Shown one piece after another: positions 9,225-17,034 of a stretch of 52,584 nucleotides of DNA (the first letter of the stretch is position 1; the number at the start of each line of letters is the position of its first letter). Made by a program: the position numbers and the translations under genes. This DNA is from Bacteroidales bacterium (GTDB taxonomy: Bacteria > Bacteroidota > Bacteroidia > Bacteroidales > Paludibacteraceae), in contig SUWZ01000019.1 of NCBI GenBank assembly GCA_015061185.1, forward strand, positions 1 to 52,584, given 5' to 3'. The notes below the pieces were generated by a model, which was not told the DNA's origin, searched no databases, and was given only the letters and a program-made list of their open reading frames with translations.

Positions 9225-10311
9225 GAGATATTTCTCCGCTCTCCACTGTAAAGAGTTTGTATTTGTAAGAGGATTCATCTAATATTGCAGGTAAGGAAAC
9301 TCGGTCTGTGTCTGATATGAAAATTTGACCTAAATGATTGCCTCCCATGATGGATATGATTTTTTCAGCACGTTCCTTATCCAATTTATCAAACATATCA
9401 TCAAAAAGTAAAATTGGACGTTTCCCGCTAATTTTTTCAAGTAGATTGAATTGAGATAGTTTTAAGGCTATTAGGAAAGTTTTGTTTTGTCCTTGCGATC
9501 CGGTACGTTTTATTGGCATGGAATCTAAAGTCATCTCTAAGTCATCTTTATGAATGCCTTTAGATGTGTATCCCAATATAAAGTCTCGTTCGCGAGTCGC
9601 TTTTAATAATGTTGACAGTTCTTCTCCATTGTCTAATTGCGATTTGTATTCCAACTGTACAACTTCTTTTCCAGAGGAAATGGTTTGATGAAAATTTTGA
9701 AAAATAGGTAAGAATTGTTCGATAAATTTCTTTCGCTCTTGGTGGATGTAAGCTCCATGAACAGACATTTGCTCCTCAATAACATCGAATAACAATCCAT
9801 CATTTTGCAGCTCTTTCAACATCGAGTTTCTTTGTTCTAAAATTTTTTTGTAGGACAGAAGAGTTTGTAAATACTTTTTATTGTATTGGGAGATAAAACC
9901 ATCAATGAATTTTCTTCGTTCTTCACTTCCACCGTGAATTAATTCTTCATCAGATGGTGAAATCATAACAAGCGGGATTAATCCAATGTGTTCAGACAAT
10001 TTTTCGTAATCTTTTTTGTCGCGTTTAAATTGTTTTTTATGTCTTTTTTTTACGCCACAATAAATATTTATCTCTTCATCCGCAGTTTTGTAATTCCCCT
10101 CTAACATAAAAAACTCTTCGTCGTGCGTAATGTTTTGTGTATCTATGGGATTAGAGTGGCTTTTACAAAACGACAAGTAGTAAATTGCATCTAACACATT
10201 GGTTTTTCCGGCTCCATTGCAACCCAACAGACAATTAATGCCCTCAGAGAATTCTAAATCAGCTTCTCTTATGTTTTTATAATTAATTATGCGCAGTCTG
10301 TTTAGTTGCAT
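9217..10311 (-). CDS. recF: DNA replication and repair protein RecF
   Basis: The 364-residue protein is an SMC-like ATPase. It starts MQLNRLRIINYKNIREADLE and has the Walker A motif GCNGAGKTN at about 34-42, the signature TGSQGQNKTF at about 271-280 and Walker B PILLFDDMFDKLD at about 300-312. RecF helps load RecA on gapped DNA with RecO and RecR. In many bacteria recF is beside dnaN and gyrB; here it stands alone, convergent with the DUF4112 gene and downstream of purC, as is common in Bacteroidota. Confidence 0.93.
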   Translation of the reverse strand: MQLNRLRIINYKNIREADLEFSEGINCLLGCNGAGKTNVLDAIYYLSFCKSHSNPIDTQNITHDEEFFMLEGNYKTADEEINIYCGVKKRHKKQFKRDKKDYEKLSEHIGLIPLVMISPSDEELIHGGSEERRKFIDGFISQYNKKYLQTLLSYKKILEQRNSMLKELQNDGLLFDVIEEQMSVHGAYIHQERKKFIEQFLPIFQNFHQTISSGKEVVQLEYKSQLDNGEELSTLLKATRERDFILGYTSKGIHKDDLEMTLDSMPIKRTGSQGQNKTFLIALKLSQFNLLEKISGKRPILLFDDMFDKLDKERAEKIISIMGGNHLGQIFISDTDRVSLPAILDESSYKYKLFTVESGEISLK

Positions 10312-10332
10312 CTCTTATTAGTATGAAAATAA

Positions 10333-10427
10333 GCATCGGATTGAATTTTAGATCCTCCTATAAATTACGATTGGAGAATAATATTACAGCTACCTAATTT
10401 ATAGAAATACCTTTAGCAATCCGATGC
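10333..10427 (-). terminator. Putative purC terminator stem interrupted by a miniature element
   Basis: A perfect 11-bp inverted repeat (GCATCGGATTG at 10333-10343, CAATCCGATGC at 10417-10427) lies just downstream of purC on the minus strand and is followed there by TTATTTT. Its 73-base loop is unusually long and is almost entirely filled by a B-type miniature element at 10351-10413. Function as a terminator is inferred from position. Confidence 0.55.
10351..10413. repeat. Miniature B-type element inside the purC terminator loop
   Basis: A 63-bp element bounded by TA dinucleotides (10349-10350 and 10414-10415). Left end GATCCTCCTATAAATTA, right end TAATTTATAGAAATACCTT; the inner CTATAAATTA is a perfect inverted repeat, and the right end matches family B ends (AAGGT...TTCTATAAATT when read inward). 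Confidence 0.65.
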
Positions 10428-10440
10428 GCGAACTATCATT

Positions 10441-11394
10441 TTATTGATTTTGTAAATAGTTTAATACATTCTCTTCAATTCTTGCATTCAAAGAGTCTAC
10501 ATTCTCTGTTTTTACGAATTTTTCACCAACTATGATTTCGTATAACTCGATATAACGTTCAGATATTGATTGAACAATCTCTTCGGTCATTTCAGGAACT
10601 GTTTGACCCTCTTTCCCTTGGAATCCATTCTCCATCAACCATTCGCGAACAAACTCTTTCGACAATTGTTTTTGAGGTTTGCCGGCTTCGAAAAGCTCCT
10701 GATAGGTATCAGCATAGAAGTAACGAGAAGAGTCCGGAGTGTGGATTTCGTCCATCAAGTAAATTGTACCATTGTTTTTTCCAAACTCATATTTTGTGTC
10801 AACCAAAATCAATCCGCGTTTAGCTGCGATTTCAGTTCCTCTTAAAAATAGAGCCATTGTATATTTTTCAAGAATAGCGTACTCTTCAGCAGAAACCAAC
10901 CCGCGAGAGATGATCTCCTCTTTAGAAATATCCTCATCGTGTTCACCAATTTCAGCTTTGGTAGTTGGTGTTATAATAGGTTGTGGAAATTTTTGGTTCT
11001 CAGTCATTCCTTCCGGTAATTTCACTCCACAAATTTCGCGCACTCCGCTTTTATATGCTCTCCAAGCACTACCGCAAAGGTAGCCTCTGACGATCATTTC
11101 TACAGGGTATCCTTCACAACGAATACCTACTGTTACCATCGGGTCAGGTGTTGCTAATTTCCAATTAGGACAAATATCTTTTGTGTCATCCAAAAATTGA
11201 GCTGCAATCTGGTTAAGAACTTGTCCTTTGAAAGGGATACCTTTCGGTAAAATAACGTCAAATGCAGAGATTCTGTCGGATGCTACCATAACAAGTTTAT
11301 CGTCGCCTATGCTATAAACATCACGCACTTTTCCATGATAAACATTTGTTTGTCCGGGAAAGTTAAAATCAGTTTTTGTTAATGAATTTTTCAT
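10441..11394 (-). CDS. purC: Phosphoribosylaminoimidazole-succinocarboxamide synthase
   Basis: The 317-residue protein is SAICAR synthetase, which joins aspartate to CAIR in purine synthesis. Recognisable blocks: [29 protein letters not shown] (split, at about 19-47), [16 protein letters not shown] (about 102-117), [16 protein letters not shown] (about 141-156) and the [16 protein letters not shown] block (about 211-226). The length is the longer 300-residue type. It starts 16 bases after the phoH stop on the same strand, so the two are probably co-transcribed from the promoter before phoH. Confidence 0.95.
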   Translation of the reverse strand: MKNSLTKTDFNFPGQTNVYHGKVRDVYSIGDDKLVMVASDRISAFDVILPKGIPFKGQVLNQIAAQFLDDTKDICPNWKLATPDPMVTVGIRCEGYPVEMIVRGYLCGSAWRAYKSGVREICGVKLPEGMTENQKFPQPIITPTTKAEIGEHDEDISKEEIISRGLVSAEEYAILEKYTMALFLRGTEIAAKRGLILVDTKYEFGKNNGTIYLMDEIHTPDSSRYFYADTYQELFEAGKPQKQLSKEFVREWLMENGFQGKEGQTVPEMTEEIVQSISERYIELYEIIVGEKFVKTENVDSLNARIEENVLNYLQNQ

Positions 11395-11410
11395 TTTAAT
11401 TTATGTTTTA

Positions 11411-12388
11411 TTATTTCTCTTTTTCTTGTTTTTCTCTTTCTATCTTAGCTTTGTTTTCAGACTTTTCGTATGCTTCTACAATGCGTTGCACCAATTGATG
11501 TCTGACAATATCTTTTACGTCAAATTCAATCTTCGAAATACCTTTTACTCCGCGCAAAATTTGGAGTGCATCAATCAATCCCGATTTTTGATGTGCAGGG
11601 AGGTCTATCTGAGATATATCACCCGTTACAACAATTTTGCTATTCATACCCATACGAGTAAGGAACATTTTTATTTGATGAGTTGTGGTATTTTGAGCTT
11701 CATCCAATATGATGAAAGCATCATTCAAAGTTCGTCCTCTCATAAAAGCCAATGGGGCAATCTGAATAGTTCCGTTGTCCATGTAATCTTTCAGTTTAGT
11801 ACCCGGAATCATATCTTGAAGAGCATCATACAAAGGTTGTAAATAGGGATCTATTTTTTCCTTCATATCCCCGGGTAAAAAACCTAATTTCTCGCCGGCT
11901 TCAACAGCAGGTCTGCTCAATATAATTTTTCGTACAGACTTATTCTTTAAGGCCTTGACTGCTAAAGCAATTGCGGTATAGGTCTTTCCACTTCCGGCCG
12001 GACCGATGGCAAAAAGCAGATCATTAGTCTCAAACTCTTTTACCAATCTTTTTTGATTGGGTGTGCGAGCAGTGATTGGTTTCCCATTCACCCCGTATAT
12101 AATAAGATTGTTTTCTGCTTTCTGAGCGACGTCTGTTTTCCCTTTAACATAATCAATTAGAGTCGCTTCGTCTAACAAATTAAATTTTGCGCAGTGCGCT
12201 TCAATTTCTTTGAATACAACTCCAAATTGGTCAATCTCTTTCTCTTCTCCAATGCATTTTACAACATCTCCTCGCACTATGATTTTAATCTTTGGGAAAA
12301 GATTTTTTAGCGTGGCAATGTTAGAATTATTCAATCCGTAAAATATTACCGGATCTGCGTTTTCAATAAGAAAAATTTTCTCTGTCAT
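11411..12388 (-). CDS. phoH: PhoH-family ATPase
   Basis: This is a cytoplasmic PhoH/YbeZ-type P-loop ATPase of 325 residues if it starts at the ATG at 12388 (MTEKIFLIENADP), which is preferred over an upstream start because a TATCTTTG promoter element lies at 12408-12415. Key motifs: GPAGSGKTYTAIALAV (Walker A, about 127-142), LSRPAVEAGEKLGFLPGDM (about 156-174) and FIILDEAQNTT (Walker B, about 218-228). YbeZ-like proteins act in RNA and ribosome metabolism. The C-terminus is strongly charged (KIEREKQEKEK). It is the first gene of the phoH-purC unit. Confidence 0.92.
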   Translation of the reverse strand: MTEKIFLIENADPVIFYGLNNSNIATLKNLFPKIKIIVRGDVVKCIGEEKEIDQFGVVFKEIEAHCAKFNLLDEATLIDYVKGKTDVAQKAENNLIIYGVNGKPITARTPNQKRLVKEFETNDLLFAIGPAGSGKTYTAIALAVKALKNKSVRKIILSRPAVEAGEKLGFLPGDMKEKIDPYLQPLYDALQDMIPGTKLKDYMDNGTIQIAPLAFMRGRTLNDAFIILDEAQNTTTHQIKMFLTRMGMNSKIVVTGDISQIDLPAHQKSGLIDALQILRGVKGISKIEFDVKDIVRHQLVQRIVEAYEKSENKAKIEREKQEKEK

Positions 12389-12407
12389 TTCTTTCTTTCT
12401 TCTTTTG

Positions 12408-12415
12408 CAAAGATA
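12408..12415 (-). promoter_or_regulatory. -7 promoter element of phoH-purC
   Basis: TATCTTTG on the minus strand, a perfect TAnnTTTG match, 20 bases before the ATG at 12388. This implies a very short 5' leader and decides the start codon. A good -33 element was not evident. Confidence 0.65.
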
Positions 12416-12613
12416 GAAAAAAAATGACAATTATAGGAGATTTGATAAAGAAGTTATATGAATCCTACTATCCCAGTATCTAAAATCGAAATTTTTTTTA
12501 AAGTAACTTTTTTTTGTTTAGCTCTTTTATGTAATTTTATGCTTGTTAGTGGGATTCATCCGAGAGTATATCTATTTTTACTATTTGTCACTCTATTTCA
12601 GAAAGAATTTTAC

Positions 12614-12621
12614 TACTTTTG
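12614..12621 (+). promoter_or_regulatory. -7 promoter element of the restriction-modification operon
   Basis: TACTTTTG, a perfect TAnnTTTG match, ends 27 bases before the ATG at 12649. No properly spaced TTTG was found upstream, so the call rests on the -7 element and position. Confidence 0.5.
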
Positions 12622-12648
12622 TAAAGGCTATTTGATAGAATATTGAAT

Positions 12649-13425
12649 ATGGATAAAGAAACGTTTATTAAATTATTACGAGAAGCTGTTAATGGTTTTG
12701 TCAAAGCTGTATGTACAGAAGATGGTAATTGGGTGGTAAAAGGATTTATTGATGTATATAAAAATATCTACACTATATCTGCGGATACTAAAGTTATTTC
12801 GAAAATAATAGAACTCTATATTTTTCCGAAAATTTTAGAATTTGCTACTAAAAACGATTTGGAGATTGAGTTGACAAAGGCTCAGAATTATTATCCTGAT
12901 ATTACATTCAAGGATAAAGAAGGCAATTTGTTTGCAGTAGATTTGAAAAGTAGTTATCGAAAAGATGCAACTCATATCAATGGTATGACATTAGGTGCAT
13001 TTACAGGTTATTTTCGAGAAAGGAAAGGTTTGAAGAATATTACTCATCCTTACGAGGATTATAAAGCTCATATTGTTTTAGGCGTAATTTATGATGTTGT
13101 ACCTGACATTGACGAACGAAAATCCTATATGTTGAATCAGTTGAGTGAGATTATTTCTGTTATCAAAAATTTCCAATTCTTCGTACAAGAGAAATGGAAA
13201 ATAGCTATAGATAGACCAGGAAGTGGGAATACAAAAAACATAGGTTCTGTTAGTAAAATTGAGGATTTAATAAATGGAAACGGAATATTTACAGAATTAG
13301 GAGAAGATGTTTTCAATGACTATTGGATGTATTATCTGACTTCGGATATGGCAAAAAAAGTAGAATTACCAAAGCCATATTATAGCAATTTGAGTGAATA
13401 CAAACATTTTAAGCATATTGAATAA
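12649..13425 (+). CDS. EcoRV-like type II restriction endonuclease
   Basis: The 258-residue protein matches EcoRV along its whole length. SADTKVISKIIELYIFPKI (45-63) matches EcoRV SDTKVLSTIFELFSRPI, including the active-site region Glu (E55 here). The PD-(D/E)xK core is YYPDITF (D84) and AVDLKSSY (D98, K100), corresponding to EcoRV D74, D90 and K92. TLGAFTGYF and YEDYKAHIVLG follow in order. The DNA-recognition loop is GSGNTKNIGS (191-200) against GSGNTTNIGS in EcoRV, so recognition of GATATC is a reasonable prediction, not a proven fact. The ATG at 12649 is preferred to the TTG at 12643. The stop overlaps the methyltransferase start by one base (TAATG), so the nuclease gene comes first in a two-gene operon. 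Confidence 0.93.
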   Translation: MDKETFIKLLREAVNGFVKAVCTEDGNWVVKGFIDVYKNIYTISADTKVISKIIELYIFPKILEFATKNDLEIELTKAQNYYPDITFKDKEGNLFAVDLKSSYRKDATHINGMTLGAFTGYFRERKGLKNITHPYEDYKAHIVLGVIYDVVPDIDERKSYMLNQLSEIISVIKNFQFFVQEKWKIAIDRPGSGNTKNIGSVSKIEDLINGNGIFTELGEDVFNDYWMYYLTSDMAKKVELPKPYYSNLSEYKHFKHIE

Positions 13426-14492
13426 TGGCATCACAACTATCTCTTTTTACTGAATATATACCATTGGTAGCCAAATTTCCGAAGACTCGTTATCAAGGAA
13501 GTAAACAGAAATTCGTAGATTGGATATGGGATTGTGTAAAGGATATACCTTTCCATTCTGCATTGGATGCATTCGGAGGTACTGGAAGTGTGTCTTTTCG
13601 TTTGAAAGAAGAGGGGAAACAAGTTACATACAATGACATTCTTCCTTTTAATTATATTATAGGAAAGGCTTTAATTGAAAATAAGGAAATCTGTCTAACA
13701 GATTGTGAAATAAATACATTATTCAGTAGAAATTCAGCTGTAGAATATCCCGATTTCATAGAACGAACATTTAAGGATATATATTTTACGGATGAAGAGA
13801 ATCGTTGGTTGGATGTAGTTTCTACTAACATTCGTAGTATGAACAATCCGTACAAGCAAGCCATAGCTTATTTTGCATTATTCCAATCTTGTATAATCAA
13901 GAGACCTTACAATCTCTTTCATCGGAAAAACCTTTACGTAAGGTTGCAGGATGTGGAACGGAGTTTTGGTAACAAAAAGACTTGGGATACTCCGTTTGAT
14001 GTCCATTTTCGCAAGTTTGTAGAGGAAGCTAATAATGCTGTTTTTGATAATGGGAAAGTCTGTCGCTCTATTAATCAAAATATTTTTGACGTAGAACCAC
14101 ACTATGATTTTGTATATATCGACACTCCGTATTTGAATGACAGTGGTGTTGGTGTGGATTATGCAGATTTTTATCATTTTTTGAATGGACTTGTTGATTA
14201 CGATAATTGGGCAACCCGTATAGATTACGATAGTAAACATTTAAGATTGTTCCGCCAGCAAAATGTTTGGAATAATTCTAACACAATCCATCTGGCATTT
14301 GAGCGGCTTTTTGTCCAATTCCAAAATTCTACGTTGGCTATATCTTATCGATCAAACGGTATTCCTACCATTGAAGAACTTGTCGGAATCTTGGAGCGTT
14401 TAGGGAAAAATGTCAGAATTTATCAGAGTGGTTGTATTAAATATGTATTGAGTACTAAACGATCAAATGAAGTGCTCATCGTTGCACGTTAA
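13425..14492 (+). CDS. D12-class DNA adenine-N6 methyltransferase of the EcoRV-like system
   Basis: The 355-residue protein has the alpha-group (D12) adenine methyltransferase order: motif X TRYQGSKQ (21-28), SAM-binding motif I DAFGGTGS (48-55), and catalytic motif IV YIDTPY (231-236). Motif IV has Thr where most family members have Pro (D-P-P-Y), a variant that recurs in some type II methylases. It should methylate adenine in the site cut by the partner nuclease and protect the host. It begins on the last base of the nuclease stop codon. It does not obviously resemble M.EcoRV outside the shared class motifs. A strong terminator follows at 14511-14548. Confidence 0.9.
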   Translation: MASQLSLFTEYIPLVAKFPKTRYQGSKQKFVDWIWDCVKDIPFHSALDAFGGTGSVSFRLKEEGKQVTYNDILPFNYIIGKALIENKEICLTDCEINTLFSRNSAVEYPDFIERTFKDIYFTDEENRWLDVVSTNIRSMNNPYKQAIAYFALFQSCIIKRPYNLFHRKNLYVRLQDVERSFGNKKTWDTPFDVHFRKFVEEANNAVFDNGKVCRSINQNIFDVEPHYDFVYIDTPYLNDSGVGVDYADFYHFLNGLVDYDNWATRIDYDSKHLRLFRQQNVWNNSNTIHLAFERLFVQFQNSTLAISYRSNGIPTIEELVGILERLGKNVRIYQSGCIKYVLSTKRSNEVLIVAR

Positions 14493-14510
14493 TTTGGGCT
14501 AACTTATAAA

Positions 14511-14548
14511 AAAGAGATGGCTCATCTTCTCGGACGCCATCTCTTTTT
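14511..14548. terminator. Terminator after the methyltransferase
   Basis: AAAGAGATGGC (14511-14521) pairs with GCCATCTCTTT (14536-14546), followed by Ts on the plus strand and, read the other way, Ts on the minus strand. It can serve both the R-M operon and the convergent glycosidase gene. Confidence 0.8.
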
Positions 14549-14567
14549 GCTTAAAAAGCTTTATTCT

Positions 14568-16535
14568 TTAATTGACAATAACTTTTAAAACTTTACTTGC
14601 TGATTTGAGAATGTAAACTCCGCTTACGATTCCCTTCTCTTTAAGTTTTGAGGATAAGTTAATTTGATTAGAGAAGATTTCTCCTGACTTTCTGCCTAAC
14701 GAGTCGTAAATCTCAAACATCTCGTTTTTATCAGCATCAAGAAGTTGAAGTGCTGTAGGATCAGATTCAGTAAACACTAACTTGTCAATATTAATCCAAT
14801 CACCCACGATATTCATTCGTAATGTGTGTTCTCCTTGCGGTAGTTTTGTCAAAGTAGATGTTTCTGTTTCAAGATAGCTTTCCCAATCTTCATTGTTCGG
14901 TGCGGTCTTAAGTGTATCTGTAATGTTTTCATCATCAAGGAGAAGTTGAATTCCGGATTGTTCTCCGCCAGAAGATAGTATGGCAGTAATATTATAGAAT
15001 CCTTCTTTTTCGATATTTACTGAGTAGTCAAGCCACTCATCCTTTTGTGCGTAACCAACTGCGTATTCATTCTCCTTATCCTTTAAAGCATAGACGTCAA
15101 CCCCCGTCTCTAAACGGTATCCTTCGCCTCTGTTTTGTCTATCCTTATCATGGTATGCAATACCTTCACTTCCGTTGTCAAAATATTCTGCTTCAATAGT
15201 GCCAGGGATTGAAATTGCACCCGAACTCAAAAATGGGGAGCGCGGGATCACTTCATTTGGAGTGATATAAAGTCGGTATGCATAAAGGTTGCTTGTGACA
15301 TTGACGGGTACAATAATTTGTCCGTTGTTGATGGTATAGATTTCTGTTGCCAATGTTTGAGGACCGGCTACTGCTTTGTCTTTATTTTCCCAAGTTACCA
15401 CTTCGGTTATTACTTCAACTTCGCCTCCCATCCAATCAGGAAGACCATCGACAATCACATCGACAGAACCTGTATTATTTCCTCCTAATATGATACTGGC
15501 TTCTCTCATCTTTTTATTCACAGCTGCAAAACCATCCACCCCTTCGCTTTTATCGTTGGGTGGTGTTACTGAAGCCATATATCCCTCCATGTCGCCATAC
15601 CATTTATACAAGTGCCATCCGCCTCCTTTTTCATTATTGGGCGTAAGCAAACTACCTAATCTGCCGGGGTATTGAGTGAACCACCAAGAGATTGAAGCAC
15701 TCTCTATTTTGTAACGCTCAAACTTTGCAATGAATGGAACAGAGTAACCCGGACAACCTTCGTATTTTTGAAGTTCGGCATTAGATCCTGCGCAATACTC
15801 ATTTATACAGATAGGGAAATCAGGTAATCCGTATTTTTTCTCGAGCATTCTTATATTTTCAACAGCACCTGGCAGGCCTCCGCTTCCCCATTGATGCCAA
15901 CAAATTATATCGGGCATACAATTATTTTCTATGCAAAACTTTAGGAATTTTTCCATTCTCTCTTGAGAATAGTAGGCGATGGCAGGACCAACAATAGGCA
16001 TGTCGGGGTCGAGCTTGCGGAGTAAATCGTAAGTTGGTTTCCATACTGTAGAGTGAAAATCTCCGTTTGAATCGTTCCATGTTCCGTAGGGTTCATTCCA
16101 TATTACATAACTATGGAAATTGGTGAGTCCGGAATTTTTCTTCCTATTAACACATTCCTCCACTTGTTTTAGCCATGAATCAAGTCCCGGCCATTTATAA
16201 GGCCAGTAAGGTAGTATGTCCGGAAGTGTAATCTGAACTTGGGCATCAGTCCCTTTTAGTCGTTCTGCCACTTTCATAGCATCACCGTATGGATGTTGAT
16301 TACCATGACCGCCGGCGCCCGGTTGGCAAAACATTCTGCACTTCAGAGGATTAATCATACTTTGTATGTCAACCGGATAATCTTCTGTAACTCCGTAAAG
16401 AGAGCCGGAAGCACAATGAGTAACTTGGCGAATACTATCTGATAGATTCACCTTTAAATTGAAATCCGCCCCAAAAGACGTCATTCCACATGCTAACGCA
16501 ATAGCAGTAAAAAGTTTAGTTTTCATGTTGTTCAT
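14568..16535 (-). CDS. Secreted clan GH-A glycosidase (GH39-like) with CBM6-like module and type IX sorting tail
   Basis: The 655-residue protein has a signal peptide (about 1-22, ending GMTSFGA). The catalytic barrel shows the clan GH-A pair: acid/base YVIWNEPYG (E148) and candidate nucleophile PICINEYCAG (E246). Family GH39 or a relative is the best guess; the substrate is not clear. Residues about 435-590 resemble a CBM6/35 carbohydrate-binding module (IPGTIEAEYFDNGSEG, DEWLDYSVNIEKEGFY, INIDKLVF). The last 60 residues (IYDSLGRKSGEIF ... GVYILKSASKVLKVIVN) are a type A sorting domain for the type IX secretion system. Either Met1 or Met4 could be the start. It lies alone, convergent with the R-M operon. 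Confidence 0.75.
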   Translation of the reverse strand: MNNMKTKLFTAIALACGMTSFGADFNLKVNLSDSIRQVTHCASGSLYGVTEDYPVDIQSMINPLKCRMFCQPGAGGHGNQHPYGDAMKVAERLKGTDAQVQITLPDILPYWPYKWPGLDSWLKQVEECVNRKKNSGLTNFHSYVIWNEPYGTWNDSNGDFHSTVWKPTYDLLRKLDPDMPIVGPAIAYYSQERMEKFLKFCIENNCMPDIICWHQWGSGGLPGAVENIRMLEKKYGLPDFPICINEYCAGSNAELQKYEGCPGYSVPFIAKFERYKIESASISWWFTQYPGRLGSLLTPNNEKGGGWHLYKWYGDMEGYMASVTPPNDKSEGVDGFAAVNKKMREASIILGGNNTGSVDVIVDGLPDWMGGEVEVITEVVTWENKDKAVAGPQTLATEIYTINNGQIIVPVNVTSNLYAYRLYITPNEVIPRSPFLSSGAISIPGTIEAEYFDNGSEGIAYHDKDRQNRGEGYRLETGVDVYALKDKENEYAVGYAQKDEWLDYSVNIEKEGFYNITAILSSGGEQSGIQLLLDDENITDTLKTAPNNEDWESYLETETSTLTKLPQGEHTLRMNIVGDWINIDKLVFTESDPTALQLLDADKNEMFEIYDSLGRKSGEIFSNQINLSSKLKEKGIVSGVYILKSASKVLKVIVN

Positions 16536-16578
16536 TTTATTAGAACAGGTTTTAAATAAACAGAAGAGCTTTGAATTA

Positions 16579-16647
16579 AGGTGATTATAGAAGAGATAAG
16601 CAAAACGAATTTATAAGCATTTGATATAAATTTTATAGACGTTACCT
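16579..16647. repeat. Short B-type inverted-repeat element
   Basis: A 69-bp element between TA dinucleotides (16577-16578, 16648-16649). Left end AAGGTGATTATAGAA, right end ATTTTATAGACGTTACCTT; the ends read inward as AAGGT...TATA, like family B. It sits just upstream of the minus-strand glycosidase gene. Confidence 0.5.
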
Positions 16648-16650
16648 TAA

Positions 16651-17020
16651 CATAAGCTTGAAAAAACAATCTTCTGTAAAATCATTTGATTATCACAAAT
16701 AGTTATAACTATACCGCAAAGTTATAAATAAAATTATATTATGGATGAATATTGTAATTTTTTTTATTCAATCGCATCAAATTTATAAATGATGAGCAGG
16801 AGAGTGCAATTGAGTGCGTGAAAATTGTTGCAAATTGATTTTTTTTTCTGACCTTACTGTTTGTCTATTATTCTCACAGCACAATATTGTTCCCATCTAT
16901 CAGTCTGAAATTAATTCAGAAATCCATCCAAATGTGTTTATAGTCTTCATTGTAAGAATTAAAATTTTTTTTAAACGTAAATTATAGAATTTCACTTTTA
17001 TCTATTAAAAGGAATTTTGT
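16651..17020. other. Spacer between the glycosidase gene and uvrA
   Basis: AT-rich spacer of about 370 bases. Nothing beyond the uvrA -7 element at its right edge could be identified, and no ORF worth calling is present. Confidence 0.4.
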
Positions 17021-17028
17021 TACCTTTG
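17021..17028 (+). promoter_or_regulatory. -7 promoter element of uvrA
   Basis: TACCTTTG ends only six bases before the ATG at 17035. Transcription starting at the usual distance would give an almost leaderless mRNA. The position argues against a start further upstream. Confidence 0.55.
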
Positions 17029-17034
17029 TGCATT

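Noticed and set aside
12458-12646. 62-residue hydrophobic ORF before the EcoRV-like gene
   Set aside because: It overlaps the operon promoter element at 12614-12621, has no clear ribosome-binding site and matches no family I recognise; kept out as probably non-coding.
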